A stretch of DNA of 64,000 nt from NCBI GenBank assembly GCA_020741775.1, contig DYYG01000035.1:1-64000 (forward strand), given 5' to 3'. This DNA comes from Methylorubrum populi (GTDB lineage: Bacteria > Pseudomonadota > Alphaproteobacteria > Rhizobiales > Beijerinckiaceae). Under the pieces are notes generated by a model. It searched no databases, was not told the origin of the DNA, and saw only the letters and a program-made list of their open reading frames with translations. The first letter of the stretch is position 1; each line of letters opens with the position of its first letter. Positions 18,945 to 28,079 of this stretch are shown here, piece by piece. The translations under genes and the position numbers were made by a program.

Positions 18945-19718
18945 TCACGCCGGTTCCGCGGCGAGTTCCTCCCGGTGATTCGCCGGCAGGTAGGCAATCA
19001 GCATCTCACGCACGAGCGATGGGCTCTTCTGATCGCGGATCAGCAGGATGCCGTCGATGATGAGGGAGCGGGAGACGTCCTCCTCCTCGACCTTCACATG
19101 CAGCTTGTCGGCGATGGGCAGGGTCACGAGATTGGCGATCAGCGCCCCGTAGAGGGTCGCCAGCAGAGCCGTCGCCATGGCGGGACCGAGCTTGGAGGGA
19201 TCGGACATATTGGCGAACATCGTCACCATGCCGAGGATGGTGCCGATCATGCCCCAGGCCGGGGCGCAGTCGCCGAAGGCGCGATAGATCTTCGAGCCCT
19301 CGTCGAGATGCATTAGGAAGTTGTCGCGATCCCGCTCCATCGTGTCACGGATGAAGTCGCGGTCGTAGCCATCGGCGATGTAGCGCGCGCCCTGGGCCAG
19401 GAACGGATCCGAAATCTCCATGTTTTCCAGGGCGATCGGGCCGGACTTGCGCACCACGTCGGCGATCTTGGTGATTTCCTCGATCAGATCGTGCGGCTTC
19501 ACCGCGCGCATCGTGAAGGCGTAGCGCAGGCCCATCGGCACGCCATGGGCGATGGTCGAGAAGGGGAAGCGGATGATCGTCGCCATCACGGAGCCGCCGA
19601 AGATGACGATCACCGCGTGCTTATCGAAATAGGCGGCGAAATTGCCGCCATCGATCATGATCAGCGTGAACACCACGCCGATGCCGCCGAGCAGCCCCAC
19701 ACCGGTTGCGAGATCCAT
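18945..19718 (-). CDS. motA: MotA/PomA-family stator protein
   Basis: This 257-residue inner-membrane protein has the MotA layout: two N-terminal helices (GVGLLGGIGVVFTLIMI and IVIFGGSVMATII), a cytoplasmic loop with charged residues that contact the rotor, and two C-terminal helices (APAWGMIGTILGMVTMFANM and ALLATLYGALIANLVTLPIA), with the conserved Pro before GMIGT. Its length is nearer PomA-type than E. coli MotA-type stators. It is transcribed with motB and is divergent from the NdvA-like exporter across 252 bp. Proton or sodium use cannot be settled by reading. Confidence 0.92.
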   Translation of the reverse strand: MDLATGVGLLGGIGVVFTLIMIDGGNFAAYFDKHAVIVIFGGSVMATIIRFPFSTIAHGVPMGLRYAFTMRAVKPHDLIEEITKIADVVRKSGPIALENMEISDPFLAQGARYIADGYDRDFIRDTMERDRDNFLMHLDEGSKIYRAFGDCAPAWGMIGTILGMVTMFANMSDPSKLGPAMATALLATLYGALIANLVTLPIADKLHVKVEEEDVSRSLIIDGILLIRDQKSPSLVREMLIAYLPANHREELAAEPA

Positions 19719-19970
19719 GATGCGACGCCCGAGCCCGGCCCATCCCTTGGGCCTTGCCTCAGATCTAAAAAAACAGGCTGAAGGAACCGTAAAGGGCTTG
19801 GCGCCGCGCGCATCGCGCCGTCATGTGCCGTTCAGGGGAGGGACGGCATAAGTTCCCGTGCCGCTTGGCCAAGCGATCCTTTGCGAGGCCCGTCGAGCGG
19901 TGCTGGGATGGACCGGCTCACTATCAGAAACCCGCGGCCACCGGCCTGACGGGGCGGGAGCGTAAGCACG

Positions 19971-21743
19971 ATGTCGATGATTCGCATCTATGCGCGGGTG
20001 CTCGGCCTGCTCGGAGCGGAGAAGCGGCTGGCCATCGGCCTGATCGTGGCCAACGTGGCGCTGTCGGTCGCGGCCTTCGCCGAGCCGCTGATCATGGGCC
20101 GCATCATCGACGGCCTGACCCATCTCTCGAAGGACGTGCCGGCGACCACGCTCGTACCGTGGATCGCCGCCTGGGTCGTGTTCGGCCTGTTCACCATCGG
20201 CGCCGGCGTCGCCATCGCCCTGCATTCCGATCGGCTGGCCCATCGCAACCGGCTCGCCACCATGGCGAATTTCTTCGAGCACGTGCTCGAGCTGCCGATT
20301 GCCTTCCATTCCTCCAACCATTCGGGCCGCGTGCTGAAGGCGATGCTGGAAGGCACCAATGGCATGGCCTGGGTCTGGCTTAATTTCTTCCGCGAGCACT
20401 TCGCTGCGCTGCTCTCCGTCGGCGTCCTGCTGCCGCTGACGCTGTTCGTGAACTGGCGTCTCGGGGCGATCCTCTGCGTGCTGGTCCTCGTCTTCACCGG
20501 GCTGGCGAGCTACGTGCTGCGCCGGACCGAGACGCTGCAGGGCGAGGTCGAGCACTTCCAGTCCGGCCTGGCCGCCCACGCCTCCGACGCCCTGGGCAAT
20601 GTCGCGGTGATCCAGTCCTTCACCCGCGCCCGGGCCGAGAAGGAGGCGATGCGCAGCATCATCAGCGACCTGCTCCGGGTTCAGATTCCGGTGCTGTCGT
20701 GGTGGGCGATGGCCAATGTCGCGACCCGCGCCTCGGGCACGCTGACCATGACCGCGATCTTCATCACCGGCATCTTCCTGCACCAGAACGGCTCGGCCTC
20801 AGTCGGCGAGATCGTCGCCTTCATGAGTCTCGCCACCATGCTGGTGACCCGGCTCGACCACGTGGTCACCTTCGTCAACGGCGTGTTCATGCAGGCACCA
20901 AAGATGCGCGAGTTCTTCGAGGTGCTCGACACCGTGCCGACCGTGCGCGACCGGCCGCAGGCCAAGCAGATCGCGCGCTTCGAGGGTGCGGTCGAGTTCG
21001 AGGATGTCGCCTTCTCCTATGACGGCCGCCGTCAGGCGCTGGACGGAGTGTCGTTCACCGCTCTTCCCGGTGAGACGATAGCGCTCGTCGGCACTACCGG
21101 CTCGGGCAAGTCGACCACCCTCGGCCTGCTGCACCGGACCTTCGACCCCGAGAGCGGCGCGATCCGCATCGATGGCACCGATATCCGCGACATCGGCCTC
21201 TCGTCCCTGCGCCACAACATCGGCGTCGTGTTCCAGGAGCCGATGCTGTTCAACCGCTCGATCCGCGAGAACCTTCAGGTCGGCCGCCCCGACGCGACCG
21301 ATGCCGAGATGCTCGATGCCCTGGAGCGGGCACAGGCCAGTGAGTTCATGGCCCGGCAGGCGGATGGCCTCGATACGCTCATCGGCGAGCGCGGCCGCTC
21401 GCTCTCCGGTGGTGAGCGTCAGCGCCTGTCCATCGCCCGGGCCCTCCTGAAGAACCCGCCGGTGCTGATCCTCGACGAGGCGACCAGCGCCCTCGATGCC
21501 GCCACCGAGCGCAAGCTTCAGATGGCGCTGGAGACGGTGATGGAGGGGCGCACCACCTTCGTGATCGCCCACCGCCTCGCCACGATCCGCAACGCCGACC
21601 GCATCCTCGTGTTCGAGGATGGGCGGATCGTCGAGGCGGGCAGCTTCGACGAACTGGTCTCCCTCAATCAGCGCTTCGCGGCGCTCGCCCGGGCCCAGTT
21701 CATGGCCGCGCAGGAAGAAGAAGATATGCCGATGGCGGCGTGA
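19971..21743 (+). CDS. ndvA: NdvA/ChvA-type β-glucan ABC exporter (fused permease-ATPase)
   Basis: This 590-residue half-transporter has an N-terminal membrane domain with about six helices, the first being [33 protein letters not shown]. An ATPase follows with Walker [10 protein letters not shown], the signature LSGGERQR, Walker [13 protein letters not shown] and the H-loop IAHRLATI. Length and N-terminus match NdvA/ChvA, which export cyclic β-1,2-glucan to the periplasm in Rhizobiales. The glucan synthase NdvB is not in the window, so the substrate is inferred from family. The start ATG 19971 precedes a second ATG at 19977. Confidence 0.85.
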   Translation: MSMIRIYARVLGLLGAEKRLAIGLIVANVALSVAAFAEPLIMGRIIDGLTHLSKDVPATTLVPWIAAWVVFGLFTIGAGVAIALHSDRLAHRNRLATMANFFEHVLELPIAFHSSNHSGRVLKAMLEGTNGMAWVWLNFFREHFAALLSVGVLLPLTLFVNWRLGAILCVLVLVFTGLASYVLRRTETLQGEVEHFQSGLAAHASDALGNVAVIQSFTRARAEKEAMRSIISDLLRVQIPVLSWWAMANVATRASGTLTMTAIFITGIFLHQNGSASVGEIVAFMSLATMLVTRLDHVVTFVNGVFMQAPKMREFFEVLDTVPTVRDRPQAKQIARFEGAVEFEDVAFSYDGRRQALDGVSFTALPGETIALVGTTGSGKSTTLGLLHRTFDPESGAIRIDGTDIRDIGLSSLRHNIGVVFQEPMLFNRSIRENLQVGRPDATDAEMLDALERAQASEFMARQADGLDTLIGERGRSLSGGERQRLSIARALLKNPPVLILDEATSALDAATERKLQMALETVMEGRTTFVIAHRLATIRNADRILVFEDGRIVEAGSFDELVSLNQRFAALARAQFMAAQEEEDMPMAA

Positions 21744-21820
21744 GCCGGCGAACCAGGGCAATCCGGCCGCGGCCGGGTCGGATCTCCGGCCCGGCCGTCA
21801 TCGTCTCGAGACCTCCGATT

Positions 21821-22447
21821 TCAGGGACGCGGTCGGAGCCTCAGGCCCGGTCGCGGCGGGTGCTCGACCGTCAGCGCCGGCACCGCATCGAACGAGGCCT
21901 CGTCGATATCCAAGGTCGGCAGCGGTTCAAACAGAGCCGGCGAGGTCGATCGCCGATCTTCATCGGATCGTGCCTCTTCCCTTTGCACCTCGTGCCGCTG
22001 CGCCTCCTGGGCAGCGTCCGGTCGAACCGATGCGGGATGCGCGGTCTCCGATGCTTCCATGGCCTCGGCGGGCATTGGCCGTAACGACCGCTCGGCCTCC
22101 GACCCGTCGGCGGACCCGACCGGGAGAGGATCCGTTGGAATCGCGGCGGACTGGACTGGTTGAGCCGGGTCCCGGCGCAGCTCCGCATGTCGGAGCGACG
22201 ACGCTTCGAGGGGCACGGTCGCCCGGATCTGCGGCGCGAGGATCAGGGATGTGGCAGCCGACAGGAGGACCAAGCCGAGCCCGATGCGTCGAACCGGAAC
22301 CTGCGCCGGCCGCTGCAGCGGCTGCAGCGGGCCGGGCAGGATGCGGGTGCGGCGCAAGCGGAAACGGGGCCGGCGCGCGAGAGGCCACAGGTCGCGCAAG
22401 GCACGGTAGTGAGCTCCCGGCCCACGCATGTTTCCTGATCGGTCCAT
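21821..22447 (-). CDS. Hypothetical single-pass membrane protein
   Basis: I do not recognise this 208-residue protein. It has a very basic N-terminal 50 residues (RRPRFRLRRTRILPGPLQ), one membrane helix at about 54-72 (IGLGLVLLSAATSLILAPQI), and then a long low-complexity region rich in Glu, Ala, Pro and Ser, ending in Pro/Arg. This layout (short inside, long outside) resembles envelope or division-linked proteins, but there is no domain evidence. The ATG at 22447 is used; another Met follows at residue 7. A one-mismatch CtrA-like box lies directly upstream at 22456. The gene could be spurious. Confidence 0.45.
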   Translation of the reverse strand: MDRSGNMRGPGAHYRALRDLWPLARRPRFRLRRTRILPGPLQPLQRPAQVPVRRIGLGLVLLSAATSLILAPQIRATVPLEASSLRHAELRRDPAQPVQSAAIPTDPLPVGSADGSEAERSLRPMPAEAMEASETAHPASVRPDAAQEAQRHEVQREEARSDEDRRSTSPALFEPLPTLDIDEASFDAVPALTVEHPPRPGLRLRPRP

Positions 22448-22455
22448 GACCATCC

Positions 22456-22471
22456 TTAACACACCGCTAAG
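22456..22471. promoter_or_regulatory. Degenerate CtrA-like box
   Basis: TTAA-CACACCG-CTAAG fits TTAA-N7-TTAA with one mismatch, and the flanks make an imperfect palindrome (CCTTA ... TAAGG). It lies 9-24 bp upstream of the start at 22447. Confidence 0.3.
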
Positions 22472-22556
22472 GCTGGAGGCGAAATAGCGGCGATGCCGTT
22501 TCCGGATTCACCGCCGGGATCACTCAGCCCTCCGGCGTCGGAATGCGTGCCGATGC

Positions 22557-23288
22557 TCAGAGACCGGCCGCCTCGCGGTCGATGAACCACCTCACCCGCC
22601 CGTCGCTGCGGATATGCCGTACCGGCAGATCCTCACCATCCGCCAGCCGTTGCAGCGGCTCCCGCTTGCCCGCGCCGTTGACGAGAAACAGGGTAGAGCG
22701 GGAGGAGGACAGGGCGGGAACGGTCAGGGTGATGCGCGGCACGAACGGCTCCATCCCGGCCTCCGGCACCGGCGCGACCCAGGAGTCCCGTTCGGTCACC
22801 GCGGGCTTTCCCGGAAACAGCGAGGCGGTATGCCCGTCGCTGCCGAGCCCCAGCAGCACGAGATCGAAGAGCGGCCGGTTCGGGTCGAGCCGTTCGGCGC
22901 CGTAGAAATCGCGCAGCATCCGCTCATACCGCCGCGCCCCGGCCTCCGCCCCCGCATCGGAGGGAATGAAGTAGAGATGCGTCGTCGGGACGGGGGAGGC
23001 GTGGCCGAAAGCCTCGCGGACCATCCGCACATTGCTCCGGGCATCGTCCCAGGGCACGACCCGATCATCGCCGAAGAACCAGTGGATGCGCGACCACGGC
23101 ACCCGCTCGACGAAGCCGGGCGAGGCGAGAAGCGCGTAGAGCCGTTTGGGAGTCGAGCCACCGGACAGGCAGATCGCGACCCGGTCGTTCTCCGCGCTCT
23201 CCGCCATCTCGATCAGATGCTCGGCGGCGGCGCGGGCCGTCGCCTCCGCATCCGCCATCACGTCCGTGCCGGGGGGAAGCGGGATCAT
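22557..23288 (-). CDS. pgl: 6-phosphogluconolactonase (DevB type)
   Basis: This enzyme hydrolyses 6-phosphoglucono-δ-lactone to 6-phosphogluconate in the oxidative pentose phosphate route. The 243-residue protein has the family features: [16 protein letters not shown] near residue 40, [22 protein letters not shown], and [18 protein letters not shown]. Its ATG overlaps the gnd stop by four bases (ATGA), so the two are translationally coupled. zwf, the usual third member, is not present here. Confidence 0.95.
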   Translation of the reverse strand: MIPLPPGTDVMADAEATARAAAEHLIEMAESAENDRVAICLSGGSTPKRLYALLASPGFVERVPWSRIHWFFGDDRVVPWDDARSNVRMVREAFGHASPVPTTHLYFIPSDAGAEAGARRYERMLRDFYGAERLDPNRPLFDLVLLGLGSDGHTASLFPGKPAVTERDSWVAPVPEAGMEPFVPRITLTVPALSSSRSTLFLVNGAGKREPLQRLADGEDLPVRHIRSDGRVRWFIDREAAGL

Positions 23289-24277
23289 GGCGTGGGCCCC
23301 CGGCGCGGCGGTTCCAGATGGCCGCCGAAGCCCTTGCGCATGGCCGAGAGCAGCTTGTCGGCGTAGCTCTCGTCCTCACGGGAGCGGAAGCGGCGGTAGA
23401 GCGCGCTGGAGAGAACGGTCGCCGGCACCGCCTCCTCGATCGCTGCATTGATGGTCCAGCGGCCCTCGCCGGAATCCTCGACGAAGCCGGAATAGCCTTC
23501 GAGCCGCTCGTCGCCCGCCAGGGCCGCGGCGGTTAGGTCGAGGAGCCAGGAGGAGACGACGCTGCCCCGGCGCCAGACCTCGGCGATGTCGCCGAGATTG
23601 AGGTCGAACCGGCGTGCCTCCGGGATCTCGGGGGCGTTGGCGTGACGCAGGATGTCGAAGCCCTCGGCATAGGCCTGCATCAGCCCGTACTCGATGCCGT
23701 TATGGACCATCTTCACGAAATGGCCGGCGCCGCTCGGCCCGGCATGGATATAACCCTGCTCGGCGCGGGGATCGCGCTCCTCTCGGCCGGGGGTGCGCGG
23801 GATGTCGCCGAGGCCCGGCGCCAGGGTACGGAAGATCGGGTCGAGACGGTCGACGGCCTCCTTATGGCCGCCGATCATCATGCAATAGCCGCGCTCCAGC
23901 CCCCAGACGCCGCCCGAGGTGCCGACATCGACGTAGTGGATGCCGCGCCGGTCGAGATCCTGGGCCCGGCGCACATCGTCCTGGTAGAAAGAGTTACCGC
24001 CGTCGATGATGCAATCGTCGGCCGCCATCAGCCCGCCCAGGGCCGTCACCGTCACCTCGGTGATCTGGCCGGCGGGCAGCATCACCCAGGCGGTCCGCGG
24101 CGCCTGCAGCTTGGCGACGAGATCCTCCAGGCTCTCCGCCGCCGTCGCTCCTTCGGCCGTCAGCGCCTCGATCGCTTTCGAATCCCGGTCGTAGACCACG
24201 GCGGTGTGGCCATCCCGCAGGAGGCGGCGCACGATGTTGCCGCCCATTCGGCCGAGGCCGATCATGCCGAGTTGCAT
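23285..24277 (-). CDS. gnd: 6-phosphogluconate dehydrogenase, decarboxylating (GndA, short type)
   Basis: This enzyme oxidises 6-phosphogluconate to ribulose-5-phosphate and CO2. It is the short (330-residue) form, with the Rossmann start [16 protein letters not shown], the substrate loop [16 protein letters not shown], the [12 protein letters not shown] block and the catalytic Lys region [14 protein letters not shown]. The residue after the second β-strand is Asp (VYDRD), which in this family points to NAD+ rather than NADP+. The ATG at 24277 has GGAG upstream; the frame runs on to 24307 without a signal. It is followed by the coupled pgl. Confidence 0.93.
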   Translation of the reverse strand: MQLGMIGLGRMGGNIVRRLLRDGHTAVVYDRDSKAIEALTAEGATAAESLEDLVAKLQAPRTAWVMLPAGQITEVTVTALGGLMAADDCIIDGGNSFYQDDVRRAQDLDRRGIHYVDVGTSGGVWGLERGYCMMIGGHKEAVDRLDPIFRTLAPGLGDIPRTPGREERDPRAEQGYIHAGPSGAGHFVKMVHNGIEYGLMQAYAEGFDILRHANAPEIPEARRFDLNLGDIAEVWRRGSVVSSWLLDLTAAALAGDERLEGYSGFVEDSGEGRWTINAAIEEAVPATVLSSALYRRFRSREDESYADKLLSAMRKGFGGHLEPPRRGPTP

Positions 24278-24308
24278 CCGCTCGAACTCCCATCGGCGGG
24301 TGATCACG

Positions 24309-24343
24309 GTTTCCGGGCGACCCTTCGCGGCTCGCCCGGAAAC
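24309..24343 (-). terminator. Hairpin between cytochrome c gene and gnd
   Basis: GTTTCCGGGCGA and TCGCCCGGAAAC form a perfect 12-bp stem with an 11-base loop. It lies downstream of the triheme cytochrome gene (minus strand) and 32 bp upstream of the gnd start, so it probably ends the cytochrome transcript. No T-run was seen. Confidence 0.5.
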
Positions 24344-24393
24344 ACTCCGTCACCACCCTCATCTTCGCCTAGGGTAGGCTACAAACGCGGGAA

Positions 24394-25989
24394 TCAAGGC
24401 TTGGGCGGCGTCGTGACCGAAGCCGGCGGCCGATCCGAGCCGGCATCCGCCTGCTTTTCAGGATTCTTGACCTGGCTGTAGGCGACATTGCCGAACGAGC
24501 CGATGGTGGCCGACCAGCCGAGCGGAGCCGTCTCCTCCTGCCCGCGATTGGCTTGGCAGAAGGCGGCGAGCAGCCCGTTGACGACGGCGGCATCGCCCGC
24601 CTGCGGCGCGGCCGCCTTCACCTGCGGCGCGACGCGGGAGAGGACCGGCACGAAATCCGTCGGCTTGAGCCCCTTGAGCACATCGCCGCCGGTCGCCTCG
24701 GCGACGCTCTTCTTGAGGGTCTCGTCGTCGATGGTCGAGCACGGCGCGTTGCCCGCCAGCATCGTCTTGATCTTGTCCCGCGCAGTCGCGACCACTCCGG
24801 TCTCGGAGACGACCGGCGCCTTGTTGCCCCAGGAATTGCGGATGTAATCCGTGACTTCCTTGATCTGCTGGTCGGTCATCTCCTGGCCGATGGCCGGCAT
24901 CGGTGCGTAGCCGTTCTGGGCGGCCAGCCCGCCGACGATGACGTTGATGACGGTCTCCGGCCCGGCGGACTGGACCGAGGTGTTGCCGGCCAAAGCCGGG
25001 ATCGCGCCCTCGACGCCCTTGCCATCCGGCCGGTGGCAGGACGAGCAATAGGTGAGATAAGTGTCGGCCCCCGGCGCGCCGGGCTGGTTGAAGGCCTGGA
25101 GATCCTTCTCCTTGTAGGTCTGCTTCGCAGGAATCGTGCGCAGATAGGCGACCATCGCCTTCAGGTCGGAATCGGTCATCTTGGACAGCGATTCCTCGAT
25201 GGTCTGGCGCATCGGCCCGGCGGCCACGCCCGGCCGGTTGCCCGGCGCCGTCCCGGTCTTGAGATAGGTCACGACCTCCTCATCGCTCCAGGCGCCGATG
25301 CCCTGGTGGCCGTCCGGGGTGATGTTGGGCGCGTACCAGCCATCGATCACGCCGCCGCCGAAGCGGCCGGCGAGGCTGGTATTACCGACGAGCTTGCGCT
25401 CGTTGTGGCACATGCCGCAATGCCCGAGCCCCTCGACCAGATAGCCGCCGCGATTCACCTCCTCGCTGGCGTTGGGATCGGGCTTGAAGCGGCCCTCGGT
25501 GAAGAAGGCGGTGCGCCAGGTGATGAGGGCGGTGCGGATGTTGAACGGGAACGGGATGTTGCTCTCTTCCCGCTTCTCCTTCACCGCCGGCACCGATTTG
25601 AGGAAGGCGAAGATCGCCTTGGTGTCCTCGTCGGAGACCTTGGTGTACCAGCCGAAGGGGAAAGCCGGGTAGAGATACTCACCCTCGTCACCGATGCCGT
25701 GACGGAAGGCCTGCTCGAAGTTCTCGTAGGTCCACTTGCCGAGGCCGGTCTCCTCGTCGGGGGTCAAGTTGGGCGTCTTGATCGCACCGATGGGCGTGTT
25801 GAGGGTGTAGTTGCCAGCCAGGAACTTGCCGCCGGGCTTGGTGTGACAGGCGGCGCAATCACCTGCGGTCACCAGATATTCGCCCCGCTTGATCAGATCG
25901 GCATCCGCCCCCTGCGCATGAACCGGAGAGGCGGAGAGCAGCGCGGCGAGCGCGAGCCATCCGGAGCCGAAGGCGGTGAGGCGAGTCAT
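24394..25989 (-). CDS. Triheme c-type cytochrome, dehydrogenase subunit-like
   Basis: This 531-residue periplasmic cytochrome has a signal peptide (LALAALLSASPVHA) and three heme c sites: CAACH (45-49), CGMCH (191-195) and CSSCH (315-319). The spacing and the motifs around them (NLTPDEETGLGKWTYENFEQAFRHG, APNITPDGHQGIGAWSDEEVVTYLKTG) match the cytochrome subunit of membrane alcohol, aldehyde or gluconate dehydrogenases. About 130 extra residues follow the third heme domain and contain two Cys but no CxxCH. No dehydrogenase gene is adjacent. It could serve a flavin or PQQ enzyme encoded elsewhere. Confidence 0.88.
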   Translation of the reverse strand: MTRLTAFGSGWLALAALLSASPVHAQGADADLIKRGEYLVTAGDCAACHTKPGGKFLAGNYTLNTPIGAIKTPNLTPDEETGLGKWTYENFEQAFRHGIGDEGEYLYPAFPFGWYTKVSDEDTKAIFAFLKSVPAVKEKREESNIPFPFNIRTALITWRTAFFTEGRFKPDPNASEEVNRGGYLVEGLGHCGMCHNERKLVGNTSLAGRFGGGVIDGWYAPNITPDGHQGIGAWSDEEVVTYLKTGTAPGNRPGVAAGPMRQTIEESLSKMTDSDLKAMVAYLRTIPAKQTYKEKDLQAFNQPGAPGADTYLTYCSSCHRPDGKGVEGAIPALAGNTSVQSAGPETVINVIVGGLAAQNGYAPMPAIGQEMTDQQIKEVTDYIRNSWGNKAPVVSETGVVATARDKIKTMLAGNAPCSTIDDETLKKSVAEATGGDVLKGLKPTDFVPVLSRVAPQVKAAAPQAGDAAVVNGLLAAFCQANRGQEETAPLGWSATIGSFGNVAYSQVKNPEKQADAGSDRPPASVTTPPKP

Positions 25990-26039
25990 GGAAACCGAAC
26001 TCCAGATGGCGGAACAGCCCCGGCGAGAATGGTTCTAAA

Positions 26040-26384
26040 TTATTGGACGACGCGCACGGAACGTAGCCCATCTCCGGTTGTTCCGCTTTGTCCGGTCACA
26101 GCCCCGCGAGAGGCGGTGCCGCTGCGGCGGAATCGGAGCGCCAGATCGCCGAGATGGGCGACGAGGGAGGCGGTGAGCCAGAGGGCGACGACGGGCCATT
26201 CCGCCCCGGTCAGGGCCGCGCGCAGACTCAGCATCAGCGCGGCGCCAGAGGCGAGGGTACAGAGGAGCGCGGCCGTCCCGGCCCCGCCGAAACGGGCCCT
26301 CCACCCCAGCAGCACCAGCGTCTCGATCAAGACGAGAACGAGGATCGCGTCGACGAGCCGCCCGGAGGCGAAGAGATCGGCCAC
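26040..26384 (-). CDS. Small membrane protein, last gene of the bchG operon
   Basis: I do not recognise this 114-residue protein. It has three hydrophobic segments (VDAILVLVLIETLVLLGW, GAGTAALLCTLASGAALML, WPVVALWLTASLVAHLGDLAL) and an Arg-rich, probably cytoplasmic C-terminus. It begins with a GTG just 3 bp after the tspO stop, and a GAGG within the end of tspO can serve as its ribosome binding site. Position in the bacteriochlorophyll operon suggests a link to TspO or the photosynthetic membrane; there is no direct evidence. Confidence 0.6.
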   Translation of the reverse strand: MADLFASGRLVDAILVLVLIETLVLLGWRARFGGAGTAALLCTLASGAALMLSLRAALTGAEWPVVALWLTASLVAHLGDLALRFRRSGTASRGAVTGQSGTTGDGLRSVRVVQ

Positions 26385-26387
26385 GGC

Positions 26388-26885
26388 TCAAACCTCCCTC
26401 AGCTGCGGGTTGAGCCGCAGGATGGTGAGGTTCAGGCAGGCCGCGACACTGACCCAGGCGAGATAGGGCAGGTTGAGCAGACCTGAGACGACCGAGGCAT
26501 GGCTCACGGTCCACATCACGGCGACGATGGAGAGCCAGAGCAGCAGCACCTCGACGAAGGCCCAGTCCGGGCGGCGCAGGCGGAAGAAAATGACGCTCCA
26601 GGCGATGTTGAGGGCGCCGTTCACCGCGAAGACCGCGACGAGGCGGAAGCGGGCGGCCGGTTCCGGATCGGCGTTCCAGGCCAGAACGGCGGAGGTGGTG
26701 GTCAGGGCAAAGATCACCGACCAGATCGGGCCGAAGGCCCAGTCCGGCGGTTTCCAGGCGGGCACCCGCAGGCGCTGGTACCAGCCGTCGGTGCGGGTCG
26801 CGATCCCGCCGGCGGCGGCTACCGCCACCGCCACGAGGCCGGCCACTACGGGCGGCCCCCATCCCCCGGCCAGCGCGACGCTCAC
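26388..26885 (-). CDS. tspO: TspO/MBR family tryptophan-rich sensory protein
   Basis: This 165-residue membrane protein has five hydrophobic segments and the family's tryptophan-rich blocks (WKPPDWAFGPIWSVIFAL, LNIAWSVIFFRLRRPDWAFVEVLLLW, LNLPYLAWVSVAACLNLTILRLN). TspO binds porphyrins and, in Rhodobacter, lowers photosynthesis gene expression in oxygen. The start is a GTG that overlaps the bchP stop (GTGA), so translation is coupled. The N-terminal part has extra residues (GGWGPPVVAGLVAVAVAAAGG). Being inside a bch operon fits a tetrapyrrole-sensing role. Confidence 0.92.
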   Translation of the reverse strand: MSVALAGGWGPPVVAGLVAVAVAAAGGIATRTDGWYQRLRVPAWKPPDWAFGPIWSVIFALTTTSAVLAWNADPEPAARFRLVAVFAVNGALNIAWSVIFFRLRRPDWAFVEVLLLWLSIVAVMWTVSHASVVSGLLNLPYLAWVSVAACLNLTILRLNPQLREV

Positions 26886-28075
26886 GGCGAGACCCAGCGG
26901 AACAGATGCGCGAGATCCTTGAAGAAGATCCGCGCATGGGCGGCGGGCTTTGCCCGCACCAGCTCCTTGTTCATGTAGGCGTCCCAGGTGAGCTGCTGGA
27001 CATCCTTGTCCTTGCAGATCGAGACGAAACGCTCCCGCAGGCCGTCGCTGCGGTACCAGACCCATTGCATCATCCCGAGGACCCAGAACACGCGCCCGTG
27101 CAGGCGCATGAACCTCTTTCGCGCCAGGGCCAGCGACCGAGCATCGCCCGTGGCAAAAAAGGCTTCGGCGGCCTCCGCCGCGAGGCGGCCGCCGAGCATG
27201 GCGTAATAGATGCCCTCGCCCGAGGCCGGCGCGACCACTCCGGCAGCATCGCCCGCCAGCAGCACGTCGCGGCCGTTATCCCAACGCCGCAGAGGCTTGA
27301 GCGGGAGCGGCGCGCCCTCCCGGCGTAGGGTCTCGCAGGCATCGAGGCCGGTGCCGGCGCGCAGGTCGCGGATCGCGCCACGCAGAGAGAAGCCCTTGCG
27401 GGCGCTGCCGGTGCCGACGCTGACGGTCTCCCCGTGAGGGAAGATCCAGGCGTAGAAATCCGGCGAGAGGCGGCCCTGATAATAGACATCGCAGCGGGCG
27501 CCGTCGTGACCCTCGCCCGCCGGACGCCGGACGATCTCGTGATAGGCGAAGACCTGATGCATCCGGGCATGTCCCGGAATCTCGGCGCGCCCGACCGAGG
27601 AAGTTGCTCCATCGGCTCCGATCACCAGGCGGGCCTGGACGCGTCGCGCCGCGCCGCCCTTGCCCTGCCGGTAATGGACGGTGGCGAGGCCCGGCGTCTC
27701 GCGCTCGATCCGTTCGAACAGCCCGACCCGGACCTCGGCGCCGGCCGATCCCGCGCGCTCCCGCAGGAACGGATCGAAATGCTCGCGATCGACCATGCCG
27801 ACGAAGCCGTCGCCGACCGGCATATCGACATGGCGCGCGCTCGGCGCGACCATCCGCGCGCTGCGGATGCGGGCGACGAGGAGGGCATCGGGGATCGCGA
27901 AGTCGCGAATCAGCCGCGGCGGGATCGCGCCGCCGCAGGGCTTGATGCGCCCCGCCTTGTCGAGAAGCAGCACCCGCCGCCCGGCGGCCGCGAGATCCGT
28001 GGCCGCGGTCGCCCCCGCAGGGCCGCCTCCCACCACCACGACGTCGAAGAGTTCGGGACCGTCGTGGTTCGCCAT
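26882..28075 (-). CDS. bchP: Geranylgeranyl reductase (BchP)
   Basis: BchP reduces the geranylgeranyl tail of bacteriochlorophyll a to phytyl in three steps using NADPH and FAD. The 397-residue protein opens with a dinucleotide-binding motif (VVVGGGPAGATAATDLAAAGRRVLLLDK is the region at about 11-38). It has the C-G-G substrate motif (KPCGGAIPPRLI) and the GDAAGVVAPASGEGIYYAM FAD loop. It starts 4 bp from the pucC stop and shares 4 bp with tspO. The order bchG-pucC-bchP is conserved in purple bacteria. Confidence 0.97.
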   Translation of the reverse strand: MANHDGPELFDVVVVGGGPAGATAATDLAAAGRRVLLLDKAGRIKPCGGAIPPRLIRDFAIPDALLVARIRSARMVAPSARHVDMPVGDGFVGMVDREHFDPFLRERAGSAGAEVRVGLFERIERETPGLATVHYRQGKGGAARRVQARLVIGADGATSSVGRAEIPGHARMHQVFAYHEIVRRPAGEGHDGARCDVYYQGRLSPDFYAWIFPHGETVSVGTGSARKGFSLRGAIRDLRAGTGLDACETLRREGAPLPLKPLRRWDNGRDVLLAGDAAGVVAPASGEGIYYAMLGGRLAAEAAEAFFATGDARSLALARKRFMRLHGRVFWVLGMMQWVWYRSDGLRERFVSICKDKDVQQLTWDAYMNKELVRAKPAAHARIFFKDLAHLFRWVSP

Positions 28076-28079
28076 CGCG

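Noticed and set aside
24553..26466. A 637-codon plus-strand frame across the cytochrome gene
   Set aside because: The minus strand carries three CxxCH motifs and a signal peptide; the plus frame has nothing recognisable.
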